From Iris pallida (taxonomy: Eukaryota > Streptophyta > Magnoliopsida > Asparagales > Iridaceae): a stretch of DNA of 64,000 bases. The stretch is from the NCBI GenBank assembly GCA_029216955.1, contig JANAVB010007000.1, positions 1,181,563 to 1,245,562 of the forward strand, read 5' to 3'. Within the stretch, counting starts at the first letter, position 1, and every line of letters starts with the position of its first letter. The translations under genes and the position numbers were made by a program. Of this stretch, positions 1 to 14,659 are shown in pieces. Under the pieces are notes generated by a model. That model was not told where the DNA came from, ran no database searches, and saw only the letters and a list, made by a program, of their open reading frames with translations.

Positions 1-1029
1 AATGGTAGAGACGGTGAATACTCAGGCGAAGGGGTACAATCCCGGTCCTTGTTTGGTTTAAGGATTGTAACCTGGCTCCCGGAATGGTTCTACATCCCTA
101 GTCGTTTATCGCTCTGTGTATTTTTTATTACTTGTACTCCTTTATTTCTTATGTTCTGATATGCTGGCTTTTGTTCTTATTTGTGGCCTCCTTTGTGGCA
201 CTTGCTCTTTCTGGGGTTTGACCCAGCTGGTTTTGTGTGGCCAGATTCGGAGCAGCTCCCGAGGATCTACCAAGCTTCCAGCCCAATGGTGAACACTAGA
301 CGGAACCCGGGCTACGAGTGGGTTTTCTTTTTTTGTCTTCACCCACTTATATGTAAATTCATTCTTTTGAGGCGTTTAGCCGACGAGCATCTGTTAGCTC
401 GATGCACATTTACTTACTGTCTGCCTACGGGCTGTAAACATTAACAAATCCTAGGGTTGATCATGTACGACTGAACTCTTGCTAGTCCTATCATTTTGTA
501 CGACTAGCTTCATGATCATCCAATATGTAATATTTGGGACGCCTTATATATATATATTTGATGCTCTAACATCTTGTAACTCTGTTAATTGCTTGAGATT
601 GAGACAATAGGCTTGACATTAAGAGACTGCTAGCTTGTAGTAAACCCTCATATCCAGACAGCCGTGACCGATAGTTGAGATGTATTTCTATTTCAATATA
701 CGTAGCTGGCTGTGTCTGCCCCCGCTCTCCAGTATTCTGGATCTGGGGCGTGACCAATACCTGAATCCCGTAAGTGTATCATCACGTCTGCCATCCAGAA
801 ATACCAGCTAACTCCATACAACCGCTAAACCTGAAGAGATCATCAGGTCCTCAGAGGACACAGCAAGATACATAATATACATGCCTATCTAACAGTTTTA
901 TCATGCACAAAAAAGGATAAACAAGAAAAATGGGAATAAGAACAATGACTACGAACACGAACACTAGAACAACTACGCATAACGAACTGCCGGATGAACG
1001 ATAATCACGAGATCAATGGAAGAAACCAA
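1..1029. other. Unassigned, probably LTR-retrotransposon remnant
   Basis: No convincing protein is visible. A GGGGCGTGACC motif near 745-755 looks like the 3' end of many plant Ty3/gypsy LTRs, and the T-rich stretch at 120-200 looks like LTR or 3' UTR sequence. This assignment is inference only; no matching second LTR was found. Confidence 0.3.
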
Positions 1030-1031
1030 AC

Positions 1032-1405
1032 CCTCATCCCGAGTGTGGACTCACGGGTTTGAACTAAACACTAACCCTCGTCCCGAGTGTGGACTCTCTG
1101 GTTAGTACTAACCCTCATCCCGAGTGTGGACTCTCTGGTTAGTTCACTGCAAGGCACCCTCGTCACGAGTGTGGACTCTCTGGTGCAAATACTACATCCT
1201 CGTCCCGTGTGTGGACTCTCTGATGTAAACACCCTCGTCCCGAGTGTGGACTCTCTGGTGCAAGTCAAGTCAAGTCAAGTCTACACCCTCGTCCCGAGTG
1301 TGGACTCTCTGGTGCAATAATCGACATCCTAGTCCCGAGTGTGGACTCACAGATGTAAACAGATCAAGAAAAACACCCTCGTCCCGTATGTGGACTCTCT
1401 GGTGC
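1032..1405. repeat. Minisatellite, about nine units
   Basis: The core CCTCGTCCCGAGTGTGGAC recurs at about 1033, 1076, 1110, 1160, 1198, 1233, 1287, 1328 and 1377, each followed by TCTCTGGT or a close variant. Unit length varies from about 33 to 55 bp because the linkers differ; one linker holds a small (AAGTC)n expansion near 1262-1280. The core is far better conserved than the linkers. Short open frames across it are artefacts of the repeat. Confidence 0.9.
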
Positions 1406-1682
1406 CAAGGAAGAAATATCAAGGATTTAGCAGTTTACTAGACGCACTCGTTCTATGACACGACTCAAGCAAGGTACTGACGAGAAACTCCAAATATGAA
1501 ACACAAGGCAAAAACATGAACATGGCTATAAACAATAAAATAACTCCACAGAAAATAACACGAAAAGCACATATCCATAAATAATCCAAAAGATGAAAAC
1601 TGAAATAAAATACATGTAAATAAAACTGTAGAGGGAGGCAAGGTATATTTGCCTGGTGGCAGCGCGAAGAACCAACAATGTA

Positions 1683-3703
<2,021 letters not shown>

Positions 3704-5271
3704 TCGCCAATCAACAAGTCAGAAAATTCGAGTCATCACAACTGTCACCGAAAGCTGAAACAAATATTACCAATATTCTCAGAATAGTCAAATTAGCTAG
3801 GATTGCCTGTCCTTAAGTCCAATTCTGGACACAGGGGCAAAACGGTAATTTTGGGCCAAAATGATGTACGCCGTTGGACCCATTTCGCACCGAAAAGCGT
3901 GGCAGAGTCAATGGTCTCTAAATTCGTCAAATTATATGTCTACGAATCCGGTTTTCCGATACGAACCCAACCGTATGTCCAAAGTTGGATTCCGGCGGGC
4001 CGTGCACAAAATTATCCGTTGAGTCGGACCGGGGGGGCCCACGATACGGCGATTTTATCAACTGTCTCAGAATCGGACCAAACTTGGCATACAGAACCAG
4101 AAAAATGATACGGTCATGTTGGCGCAAGTTTCGTCTCGATCTGACGAGCATGCACAAAGTAATTGAGAAATTTGCAAAGTGCATGATACGATGAATTTCG
4201 ACGGATACGCATCAAATTCGTCGCGCACACGCGACCAATTCGAATTCCGTCAAAGCCCACACGACCACGAAGCCATTATGCAGCTTTCGATGGCTTCGGT
4301 TCGCGACCATGTCGCCCGGAATGGCGGGACGCACGTCGCGTGGATGGTTTTATAGTTTTTCAAAACAGATTTTTCTGGATTTTTTCGAGACTCATAACTT
4401 CCTGCATAGACCATGAAATTTGAAAGTACGAACTTGATTTCACATCCCTATATGTGGTTAACAAAATTGTTCAGGTGGGTTTTTGAAACTGTTCTTGGAT
4501 TGGCAAGTTTTCGCCTTCCAAAGTAGGGTGTTTGGAGTAATATAAGTTCTGTTCTTTGAACAGTTTTTTACATCGATTTTGTATCAATTTTGACTCGATC
4601 CTAGTTCGATCCAGTTCTAACCTAGTATATGAATGTGAAGAGGTATGTGTTGACAACGTGTACGAAGAAGTGGATCGAGAATTGGTTGATAGATGTGGAA
4701 GAACTCTTACCTCAAAAATGCCCTTTTTCTGTCCTTGCTGCTGCTGTCGTGTGCGGCTTCACCGGCCTGCGGCGGCTCCGTCGCCGGCCGACGGCTGCCC
4801 ACGGCGGTGCTGGTGTGCGCACGGGGTGCCAAGTGGCCGCCAGGGAGGTTGGGGAGGCGCCCATGTCGAGAAATTTTTAGGGTTTCCGTGGGAACTTGCT
4901 TTCATCTCTCGAACTCCTCTTGTGTATGCACTTATATATGTCCGCTCGTGAATCTCATATAGGTGTATATGTGAAAACGGTTACTGTAGGGGCTCGGCTG
5001 TGGGTTAGCTGAGCCAGGCTGGGGTCTTTGGGCCTGGACCGGCTGATGTTTCTTATTCTTTTTCTTTTTATTATATAGCAAAATTTGTCTATATATATAT
5101 ATATATTTTTTTTTTCTATATATCTATATATATATATATTCATATTTATATATATATACATAGTTATTCATATTTATATATATACATATATATGTAAACA
5201 TATATGTATATATTCATATATATACACATACATACATATATTTATATACATACATATATATATATATATAT

Positions 5272-5346
<75 letters not shown>

Positions 5347-5392
5347 ATATATATATACATATATTTATACATATGTATATATTCATATATAT

Positions 5393-5477
<85 letters not shown>

Positions 5478-5522
5478 TTTATAATATATTTATATACACA
5501 TACAAATACACACACACACACA

Positions 5523-5608
<86 letters not shown>

Positions 5609-5833
5609 CATGTACATGTATACTATAATTTTAATATAAGCTACCAATATAACTTATACGTGCACATGTACATATATACGATATATTCATACATACCACA
5701 AGTACGATCAATAAATATCTAGTATAATTAATATTAGAAATTTAATTCTTAATTTATACCAAAAATTCACACCGATAAGATACGATGATATTATATATAT
5801 ATATATAAAAGCCCCATTTTCCATATGCCATAA
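3704..5833. repeat. 2-kb tandem duplication, copy B
   Basis: Second copy of the block at 1683-3703, same orientation, directly abutting. The unique parts align base by base with few differences; most of the length difference lies in the microsatellite cluster. Both copies end in the same short segment with a small (AT) run and AAAAGCCCCATTTTCC. Confidence 0.9.
5091..5606. repeat. (AT)n / (CA)n microsatellite cluster in copy B
   Basis: The homologous cluster of copy B: imperfect AT-rich repeats 5091-5270, pure (AT)n at about 5275-5345 and 5399-5471, (CA)n at 5508-5562, and (AT)n to 5606. It is longer and differently arranged than in copy A, so it changed after the duplication. Confidence 0.97.
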
Positions 5834-5839
5834 ATACAC

Positions 5840-5842
<3 letters not shown>

Positions 5843-5917
<75 letters not shown>
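5843..5917. repeat. (AT)n microsatellite
   Basis: Uninterrupted AT dinucleotide run of about 75 bp just outside the 3' edge of tandem copy B. The following 5918-6243 holds nothing recognisable apart from a GC-rich stretch near 6130-6200. Confidence 0.97.
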
Positions 5918-5920
<3 letters not shown>

Positions 5921-6243
5921 ACCTATATAATCTCCATAAAATCTGACATATATGTTAAGGAGAAATATTTACTATATTACTAAATAAAATATTATTCCTA
6001 ATAAGAAGCACCTATAATACGTTTATATATATATGTATATAACAATTGTTCCTAGAATTGTATCCAAAATTACCAAGGTAAAATACCAATACAACATACC
6101 TCTATATGGTCGTCCCTATACGTACTACCCGACTACGAGGGTTCGGACTTGGTCCTGGTCCGGTCCGGACTAGTTCGGTACAACCGGGTTCCTGCAAGGT
6201 CCATAAATTTAATAATAAATAATTAAACTAATTATAATGGTCA

Positions 6244-7369
6244 TGTCACAACTTAGCTTGGTTTTCCTAGTTAGGGCATCACTATGGCTCAGCCTTCCCT
6301 GGCATGGCTAATACACTAGTCAAGGCATGCCACTGCACTATCCGTGCCATGATTCCTAGTTGTCTGGTACTCCAAAACTCATCCATGGCTAATGTCATCT
6401 ACCATAATAATTATTCAAAATAATTATTTATAATAAATCTAGAAATTACCGTTTAAATCAAATAAGTAATTAAAATATTTTCAAAAAAAAATTTCTCGGG
6501 AAGAGGAGTTACAGTTAGCGTAGTTATGTGATCAATACCCCACAGTATATTATTGTATCATCATTGTATAGTGTTAATCATACACCCACGTATGATTAGC
6601 CAGGCCAAACATTGTATCAAGTTCTAAGCCGATCACATGTTGAAACTAATACTAAACTCACATAGTTATAGTGCCAGATTTTTGTACATGATTTATACTG
6701 TTTTTCTGTTCTTACATTCAGATTACAGTCTTGAAATGCCTTACCATGATTCATGTACACATTGTTTACTTCGTAGATTCTCTTTATTTACTGCTATATT
6801 TTCAATATCGTCTAACTAGAACTGTTACTGAGATTTGTGCTCGTTCCGTTCTGACTGGATATGTTGACAAAATTTTACAGATTATGGCGAGGAGGATTTT
6901 CCTACCTACTACGGTCCGGTTGACGTAGTGGGCGTAGACTTGGAGACCTTGGTTCAGCAGGGCTTAGCTCCGCCCGACGAGCCTCTAGCTTAGTTTAGTT
7001 AGAATAGGTATTTTGGACTGGACCTTGTCTCCAGCTTTCTACTTATGTTATTATATTATATTTTGGATTGTATTAGGGACTGGGACTTAGACTTGTATAT
7101 TATTTGTGTTTGGACTTGACAGGTTATATTTTATAGTCTTGTTGTCTTTATCTTTCAGTCTTTACTTATTATCTTAGAATTGTGATTGAGTATTCATATA
7201 TTATCATTGCTTGTCCTCCGTTCGGAGTTGACCATATTCTCGACAGGTTTTGATATTATATATAAACTGTTGTTAGAGTAGAAAACCTACAGCGTTCCAC
7301 GCCGTTTTTACGGTGAGGGCTGGGCGTTGTTACGTACACGTGCCCTTATAGCGGGTGCGGGTCGTGACA
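6244..7369 (+). mobile_element. Probable solo LTR of a Ty3/gypsy-type element
   Basis: Starts TGTCACAAC and ends CGGGTCGTGACA, giving the TGTCAC/GTGACA inverted ends usual for plant gypsy LTRs; length 1,126 bp. No polymerase domain and no second copy flank it. The neighbouring pentamers (GGTCA, TGCCA) do not match well, so a clean target duplication is not supported. It abuts the 3' side of the copia element to the right, which lacks its own 3' LTR. Confidence 0.5.
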
Positions 7370-7639
7370 TGCCATGTCCTTTTCATCAACTCATTTCAAA
7401 TATTTAATTCAAAGTTTAGTAATTTTAAATTTCAAATAATATAATTAATATTATTTTATAAATTAATATTCTTTACTCAACATCTGTTTCAGATTAGCTG
7501 TAGGAGTACTGTCCCAGCTAACAGAGGTTCATCAGGAAACTCTTAAATACCGCTTCGCTTCGACCGTAGTTGTGGTGACAAACACTCTTTTTAGGCTTGT
7601 CTCGAAAACAGTTATCGAGTATTGAATAAATTAATTAAT

Positions 7640-9139
7640 AAAACAAAATTAATTAATATTATTGACGTCTAAAATTCCTAATTTTTGACGTAAATAATTG
7701 AAACGATCTTCTGCTAGAGGTTTTATGAGTATGTCAGCCAATTGATTCTGTGTGTCTATGTATACAAGGTCTATATCTCTATTTTGTTGATGATCACTAA
7801 GAAAGTGATGTCAAATCTCGATATGCTTAGTACGAGAGTGACATACTGGATTCTTAGTCAAATTAATAGAACTAGTATTATCACAGAAAATGGGTATGTG
7901 TGTAAAATATAATCCATAGTCTTCTAAAGTTTGCTTCATCCACAAAATTTATGCACAACAACGTCCTGCGACGATATACTCAGCCTCGGTTGTTGATAAT
8001 GCGACAAAATTTTGCTTTTTCCTAAACCAAGAGACTAGAGCTTTTCTTAAAAAATGACATGTACCGCTGTTACTTTTTCTATCTACTTTGTCCGACAAAA
8101 TCAGCATCAGAATAACCAGTTAGGTCAAATGACATGGTTTTAGGATACCATAAGCCGACAGAAGCGATGCCTTTAAGGTATCGAAAGATACGCTTAACTG
8201 CACATATATGTGATTCCTTAGGATTGGAATAAAAACGTGCACACAAGCAAACACAAAACATAATGTCTGGTCGACTAGCAGTTAAGTACAGTAAGCTACC
8301 GATCATACCTCGATACTTACGTATGTCGACGGATTTGTCTTGTTCATCAATATCGAGCTTGGTTGAAGTCGTCATTGGAGTTCTAAGAGGTTTGACTGCT
8401 TCCAGGTCGAACTTCTTTAATAGATCTTTTGTGTACTTTGCTTGATTTATGAACGTCCCATTGTTGGTTTGTTTGATTTGCAGTCCGAAAAAGAATTTCA
8501 GCTCTCCCATCATGCTCATCTCAAACTCATTCTGTATACACTTTAAAATTTTTTGACAAAGAGATTCATCAGTGGATCCAAAAATAATATCATCTACATA
8601 GATTTGAATCAAAAGAATATTGTTATTCAACGATTTTATAAACAGTGTAGTGTCAACCTTTCCCTTTGAAAAATGTTGTCAAGTAAAAAGGCTTAGACGA
8701 TCGTACCAAGCTCGGGGGACTTGTTTTAAGCCGTATAAGGCTTTCGTCAACTTGAAAACATAGTCAGGATTTTTGAAATCAGTAAAACCTGGAGGTTGAG
8801 CTACATAAACTTCTTTTTTATAAAACCATTCAAAAATGTGCTTTTAACATCCATTTGAAATAACTTGAAATTATGAAAATATGCAAATGCACATAACATA
8901 CGAATGGATTCTAATCTCGTAACTGGGGCATAAGTCTCATCGTAGTCGATACCTTCTTCTTGATTGTATCCTTGAGCTACGAGTCGAGCCTTATTACGAG
9001 TCACTAAACCATTCTCATTCAGTTTATTTCGGAATACCCAACGGGTGCCAATGACCGGATGATCAATGGGCTTGGGAAAAAGTTCCCAAACTTGATTCCG
9101 TTCGAATTGGTTTAATTTCTCTTGCATAGCATCTAACAA
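7640..9139 (-). pseudogene. Copia element 1 reverse transcriptase and RNase H
   Basis: RT starts at about 9139 with WELFPKPIDHPVIGTRWVFR and the ARLVAQGYNQEEGIDYDETY motif. It continues through a broken stretch at 8800-8630 to the YVDDIIFG active site (about 8600-8577). It then runs through the conserved FFFGLQI and YRGMIGSLLYLTASRPDI blocks. RNase H is recognisable by SDADFVG near 8100 and FVALSTTEAEYIVAG at 8010-7960; the terminal LADIL motif lies at about 7730. Frameshifts near 8800 and 8080, and an in-frame stop after the EAEY motif near 7950, inactivate it. Confidence 0.87.
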
Positions 9140-10970
9140 AAAATTATCACTACATGCTTCTTCAATATTTTTGGGTTCAAGCTGTGAAATAAAAGCAACA
9201 CAAGAAGTTTATCTTGATTAGAGGAACGAGTACTTACACCCTTGGTAATCTCACCAATTACCAAGTCCTTTGGATGATCTGCCAAGAATCTCATCTCTTT
9301 TGGCGTATCCTCAAGATTGCTGGTTCCGGCTTCTTTGCTTAAAAGTTTTGCATCTTTGTGTGAAGGTTTTGCAGTAGCTGTACTTGGTGTAATCACGTCT
9401 TCATTGTCGTCATCGTCTACGTGTTGATTTAGTTCATCGAACTTGACATGAATTGATTCTTCGATGATTATGGTTCTTTTGTTAAAGACTCTGTACCCTT
9501 TGCTCTTTGCTGCATAACCTAAAAATATAGCATCATCGGCCTTTTCATCAAATTTACTTAGATTGTCTTTAGTATTAAGAATAAAGCATTTACAACCAAA
9601 AATCTTGAAATAAGAAACAGTGGGTGTTCTATCAAACCATAGTTCATAGGGAGTCTTCTTCGATATAGGTTGAATTAGAACCCTATTGAGAATATAGCAC
9701 GTTGTATTGACAGCTTCAGCCCAAAAATATCTAGGTAGACTAAACTGGTTCAATATTACTCTAGCCATTTCAGATAGAGTCATGTTCTTACGTTCCACAA
9801 CTCCATTTTGTTGTGGAGTCCTAGGACAAGAAAATTCATGCAAATAACCATGTGTGTCACAGAATTGCTTGAACTCTGCATTCTCAAATTTGCCGCCATG
9901 ATCACTACGAATGCGAGTAATTATGAAACTATTTTCATTCTGTACTTTCTTGCAAAATGTGACGAATTCTGACAAAGCATCATTCTTGCGTACAAAAAAA
10001 TTTACCCATGTATATCTAGAGAAATCATCTACAATGACAAATGCATATAACTTACCACCTAGACTAGCAATTCTACTTGGTCCAAATAAGTCTATATGCA
10101 ATAATTGTAGAGGTCTAGTGGTACTTACAGCGTTCTTGGATTTAAAGGCGGATCAGGTAACTTTATTCTTTTTTACATTCGCTACATACCGTATCCTTCT
10201 TGAAAGATATGTCCGGTAAGTCGCGTACCAACTCCTTTATAGATAGTTTTGAAATTGTATCCATGTTTGCATGACCGAGTCTCATATGCCATAGTTGACT
10301 CTCAATGCACTTGGCCATCAAACATCTACCTGCTTTGTTAGCATCTTCTAATAGATAGAAAATATATATGTTGTCTTTCCTGATACCTTCAAAGATAGTA
10401 CTACCAGTTGAACTATCAACTATAGTACATTTGTCTTTGACGAAGTTAATACCATAACCGTGATCAGCTAAATGACTTATGCTGAGCAGATTATGTTTTA
10501 ACTCGGTAACTAGACAGACATCTTTAATCACAGGATAGGGAGCCTTATCAATGTTACCGATACCGATTATGTACCCTCTTAAATTATTACCGAAGGAGAC
10601 GTATCCTTCTTTATTTTTCTTCGACAGTGTTGCAAATAATGAAGCATCACCGGTCATGTGCCGTGAGGAACCGCTGTCGAGGATCCATTTGCTCCTAGCA
10701 TGTGAAGGGCGTTCCACCTACAAAACAATTTACAGATGAAACTCTTGGTACCCATTTCTTGTAGGGTCCTGAATGGTTAGTTTTTGGTATCCATGCATAA
10801 ACATTTAAATCTACTAATTTTTTGATTCTACATGCAGAGGATATATGACCAATGAGGCCACAATAATGATATTTTGCATGTTGAGTGTTGAAAGTTGTGT
10901 GAGGTGCATGATTGGTAGGTTTTGGTTTTCTAGTATAGAAGAATGCATGCCTATTAGTCTTCTTGGGCAT
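9133..10970 (-). pseudogene. Copia element 1 protease and integrase
   Basis: A segment with WILDSGSSRHMTGD at about 10686-10640 is the aspartic protease active site (DSG in place of DTG is normal in this group). A GAG-pre-integrase zinc finger follows: LWHMRLGH, then CSEC near 10175. The integrase core lies at 10101-9133, with VDDFSRYTWV, RSDHGGKFEN and the late catalytic region PRTPQQNGVVERKN, followed by the conserved YELWFDRTPTVSYFKIFGCKCF tail motif and an acidic linker. Integrase inserts element cDNA into the host genome. A frame change near 10163-10101 separates the two parts. Otherwise the domain is well preserved, suggesting a fairly young copy. Confidence 0.88.
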
Positions 10971-11392
10971 AGGTTTGGTATGGTTTGGTCTAACGGTGTT
11001 TGGTTTGGGCGTGTTCCGATGATTTGGTAATTGACACGTGTTAGAATAGGAAGCAGCAACTTCATGCCATTTTTCTAAACTAATTTCTAATTTTTTGGAG
11101 GTGTCATATAATCTAGTGTAGTCAGATGTAAGTGTTTCTATTCTGACTTGTGCACACTGGAGACTCTTTTCTCCTTAGATAGGTTTTCCTTTAGCTGGAT
11201 GATGGTTTGGTCTTTTTCTTCGGATAACTTAATAGTCTCGTGTAACAACAGCTTAATAGATGAAAGCTCACGAGACTCAATAGAAGAGTCATTATTTCTA
11301 ATATCATCTAGTTGGTCGGTAAGTCTTCCTATCTCACCTTTGTACTCTTTGAGTACCTTTTTAGAGGTTTCATATTTACTACGCAGTTTTCT

Positions 11393-12552
11393 CTAATCAT
11401 TTAACAGGTCACTGAAAGCCTCTCCTAGTTGTTCAAAGGTAAAATCATCATAAGGATCAAATAGAGGATTAGTGATTACCTGATCGCAAGCCATCAAGCA
11501 TACATTTGCAGCATCATCTGATTGTTCATCTTCTGAATTGCTGGCTTCGCTTTCATGCCATATGCTTGTATTGGCGTACTTCCTTGATGTAGATCTCTTC
11601 AGGTAGCCTTTGTCATATTTGCTATTTTTTCTTGTTGATGATGATGCTGTTGGACAATCTTTCTTCATATGTCCTTTCTTCTTACATCCGTAGCAAATAG
11701 GATCTTCCTCGTTGTTGTTGCTGTTGCTATCTTTTGTTCTCCTGTTGAATCTCATGAAATTCTTGAATTTTCTTACCAGAAGTGCTTGATCTTCAGAGTC
11801 AGAGTCGCTGTCGTCAGAATCATCTTCGACAGTTCTTCTATGTTGAGCTTTGAGAGCGATCGACTTTTCTGACTTCTCCTTTGGTGTAGCGTCTTCAAAG
11901 TCTTAAAAATCTAACTCGTGAGTGAGTAGCTTACCCATGAGTGTTTCCAGAGACATTGTTGAGAGGTCGTTTCCTTCAATGATTGCTGTAGCCTTTAGAA
12001 TCCAGTTCTTTGTGAGAGCTCGTAGAAGTTTGTGAATCTTTTCATGGTTACTGTATTCCTTGCCTAATGAAGACAAAGGATTTACAATATATAAGAATCT
12101 CGTAAACATCTGAGTGACTGATTCACTTGGCTTCATTTTGAATGCCTCATACTCCTGAGTAAGTCTGCTGATCTTTGACTCCTCGACTTGTGTTGTTCCT
12201 TCGTGGGTTACTTTGAGAAGTTTCCATACTTCATTTGATGTTGTGCAAGTAGACACCCTGTTGAATTTAGTTCTGTCTAAAGCACAAAATAGAGCGTTAA
12301 TAGCACGTGCGTCAAGACTGGCCTTTTTTTTTCATCCTCCGTATATTTGTCATGGAGTTTTTCAACTAAAACTCCATCAACATTAATATGAGGAGGCTTT
12401 TTGTAGCCATCAATAACTACAGACCATAAGTCAAAATTAAGAGATTTTAAGAAGAAACTCATACGTGTTTTCCAATAAATGTAGTTTGTGCCGTCAAACA
12501 GTAGAGGTCTGTTTGTGGCTTGGCCTTCACTTGTGAATTTCACAGTTGCCAT
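11393..12552 (-). pseudogene. Copia element 1 gag
   Basis: The minus-strand ATG at 12552 opens a copia-type gag: an N-terminal segment with FDGTNYIYWKTRM, then the helical UBN2-like domain (12256-11903) in a shifted frame. A CCHC zinc knuckle follows (CYGCKKKGHMKKDC, about 11694-11653), next to serine- and acid-rich sequence. Gag packages element RNA into cytoplasmic particles. The frame breaks between 12277 and 12256, again around 11900-11755, and after 11393, so no intact protein is made. The start codon is the first ATG downstream of the PBS, about 80 bp away, as expected. Confidence 0.85.
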
Positions 12553-12645
12553 GTATAATACTGTGATCTATATAACAATTAAAAATAACTGAATATAGCT
12601 TCAATTTTACCTTGCTTTACCTGTAAGACCTGCTTTGATACCAAT

Positions 12646-13725
12646 TATAGAAACGAAATCGTAAAGCAGAATACTCTAGAGGGGGGTGAATAGAGTAGGC
12701 AGCAGAATATTGCTAATTAAAACTTGTTAGCAGTTAGATCACAGAAATAATAATAATCACAAAGTAAATAACTGTAAAGAAAAGAGTGATCAGAAGACAA
12801 ACACAAACACAGAGATTTATACTGGTTTCCCTCTTGTGAGGACTAATCCAGTCAGAAGAACTCTAGCTTCCAGTTGAATCCACTATTGAAAAATCCTGCA
12901 AGTTTTCATAGGAAGTCCTTGCAACTTCTACAGACGCGAGCTTTGATACGAAGAACTCGACCAACTTCAGTTTTGAAGAGTTTTTCTTCAATCAAGTCTC
13001 TGATTACAATTTCTCTGAAATCTTCTAGACCGTACCGTACCGGCAAATTGACTAGAGAATTGTAACTAGCTTGGAATTTGAAAATGGAAGCTTTTTAGAA
13101 CTCTTTGGAAGAGACGTAAGATTTAGAAGAGAGAAGATGCAAGTGAATGAGTGTGTTTGAAATGATCAAAATATTTCTCTATTTATAGTTTTTCCAAAGA
13201 CAGGTCTCTGACAGAATTCGGACAGAATTCGGACAAAATTCGGACAGAACTCTTTGTAACCAACCGCAACTAAAGGGAGACCAAGTTCAAAATCAAACGT
13301 TCACATAACGTTCACCTTGGCCGAACTTTGGCCGAGTTCTGTCAGAGTTTGGTCAGGTTGATTTTGTGAAAATAGTTTTTGGCTTTTTGAAAATCCTTCA
13401 GAAGCTTTTTGTAAGAGAGTTGTTTTTCAAAAACATAGGTAATTTTTAAAAAGATAGGCAAGTTTTGAAAAACGATTTCGGATAGCCTATTTACCAGTAC
13501 GACTTGGTGTACAATGTATTCCTAGACTCAATAAAAATGAAAATTACATTGTGTAAGGAAATACAACCTTGAGTGGCAAACAGATCTTCGATCTTGAACT
13601 GAGTAGATATCCAATCTTTGATCAGTGTCCAAAACGTCTTAGTAAACATCTGAATTGATTCGTATATCGAGAAAGAGTTTGATCAATTATTAAAATCAGG
13701 TTTGACCATGACCAATGGGCCAACA
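12646..13725 (-). repeat. 5' LTR of copia element 1
   Basis: On the minus strand it begins TGTTGGCCC at 13725 and ends just before the PBS TGGTATCAAAGC (12643-12632), which resembles the initiator-Met tRNA complement with one change. It contains a TATA box at about 13188-13179. Short GACAGAATTCG direct repeats lie at 13210-13255, and related GGCCGAACTTTGGCCGAGTT blocks at 13315-13350, like reiterated enhancer units of a U3 region. The inner edge is approximate to a few bases. Confidence 0.75.
13178..13188 (-). promoter_or_regulatory. TATA box of copia element 1 LTR
   Basis: Minus strand reads CTATAAATAGA inside the LTR, downstream of the short U3 repeats. Expected transcription start is about 30 bp further, near 13150. 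Confidence 0.6.
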
Positions 13726-14199
13726 AGTGTACCTGGAGATCTACGAATCCAGGACCGATTCAGGAGCAGGGTTAGCAGCTAAGGACGAGGTTCTCCCAAG
13801 AGACTACCCTTGATTTTAGTGGTAGGGTCCCTTCTTGATCTGATGCCATTATTTAGATAGCTGATGATGAGATCTATTTATCTTCTTGTATTTCTTTCAT
13901 TTCAGACTTGTACTAGCGGGATTGTTCCTGCACGACTTTCATTTTAGTTTGTATTATGATTACTTTCATACTTATTTATTTTAGCACATGTGGTGGACAT
14001 TTTATTTCTATGTGATCTTTGGATCGTATTGTGAATAAGATTAGTTTAATTGTGATTTGGGCATTAATTACTGATGTTGTACTTTACAACATTAAGTTCT
14101 ATCTCAATGGTTCCATTAAATTGGGATAACCATTAGAGTGGTACTTGCTGGCCATTGCCACGTGGCTCGGTTCCGTATTTTTGGAACTGGGACGTGACA
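13726..14199 (+). mobile_element. Gypsy-type 3' end or LTR remnant
   Basis: Begins directly at the outer edge of the copia LTR and ends GGGACGTGACA at 14199, an end typical of Ty3/gypsy LTRs. No partner copy is visible. The next stretch (14200-14659) is unassigned, but CGTCACGACCCG at 14594-14605 resembles an LTR start. Confidence 0.35.
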
Positions 14200-14659
14200 G
14201 AAAATATAAAACATAGGAGTGGTTCGTGTAATAAGTTAATTTCTATACAGCTCTTAGACATGGATTTACGTTTTCCTAGCCGGACCATAGGTGACACTTG
14301 AGAAATAAATATATATTTAAGTTGGATTTGTATTGGACTGGTGTAAGAAAAACAAATAGTTCAGAGAATTGTCCTATGGAGGAGGGTTGTCCAAATTCCA
14401 AGTCTTATTAGGCTTACCATTGGATCGACCCTGATCTTCAGAATATGATCAGAGGCCAAAAGGGAATAGTGTTATCCTAGTGGTTGACTTAGACAGTAAC
14501 AAGGGACGGGAGAAGCCTATATTTGTAATTCTCGGAGCCTGCTCATGAATGTTTTAAGTTGGGTAGCAAGTCAAGAAATTCATCAGTGAGCGTCACGACC
14601 CGCACATAACATTATACTTCAATGCTGAGCAACATACTCCGAGAATTTGAACTATCTAA

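Larger units (their letters stand above)
7370..13725 (-). mobile_element. Ty1/copia element 1, SIRE-like, 3' LTR missing
   Basis: Order on the minus strand is 5' LTR (about 13725-12646), primer binding site (PBS) at 12643-12632, gag, protease, integrase, reverse transcriptase and RNase H. That is the copia order, with integrase before RT. Coding ends near 7640 and is followed by about 270 bp of AT-rich 3' sequence. No second LTR follows; a gypsy-like LTR begins at 7369. The LTR start TGTTGGCCCATT and the large gag with a CCHC knuckle suggest the SIRE/Maximus lineage (inference). Several frameshifts make it inactive. Confidence 0.88.

Noticed and set aside
1032..1405. CRISPR-like array
   Set aside because: Irregular linker lengths, related linkers, no cas genes, clearly plant nuclear DNA; it is a minisatellite.
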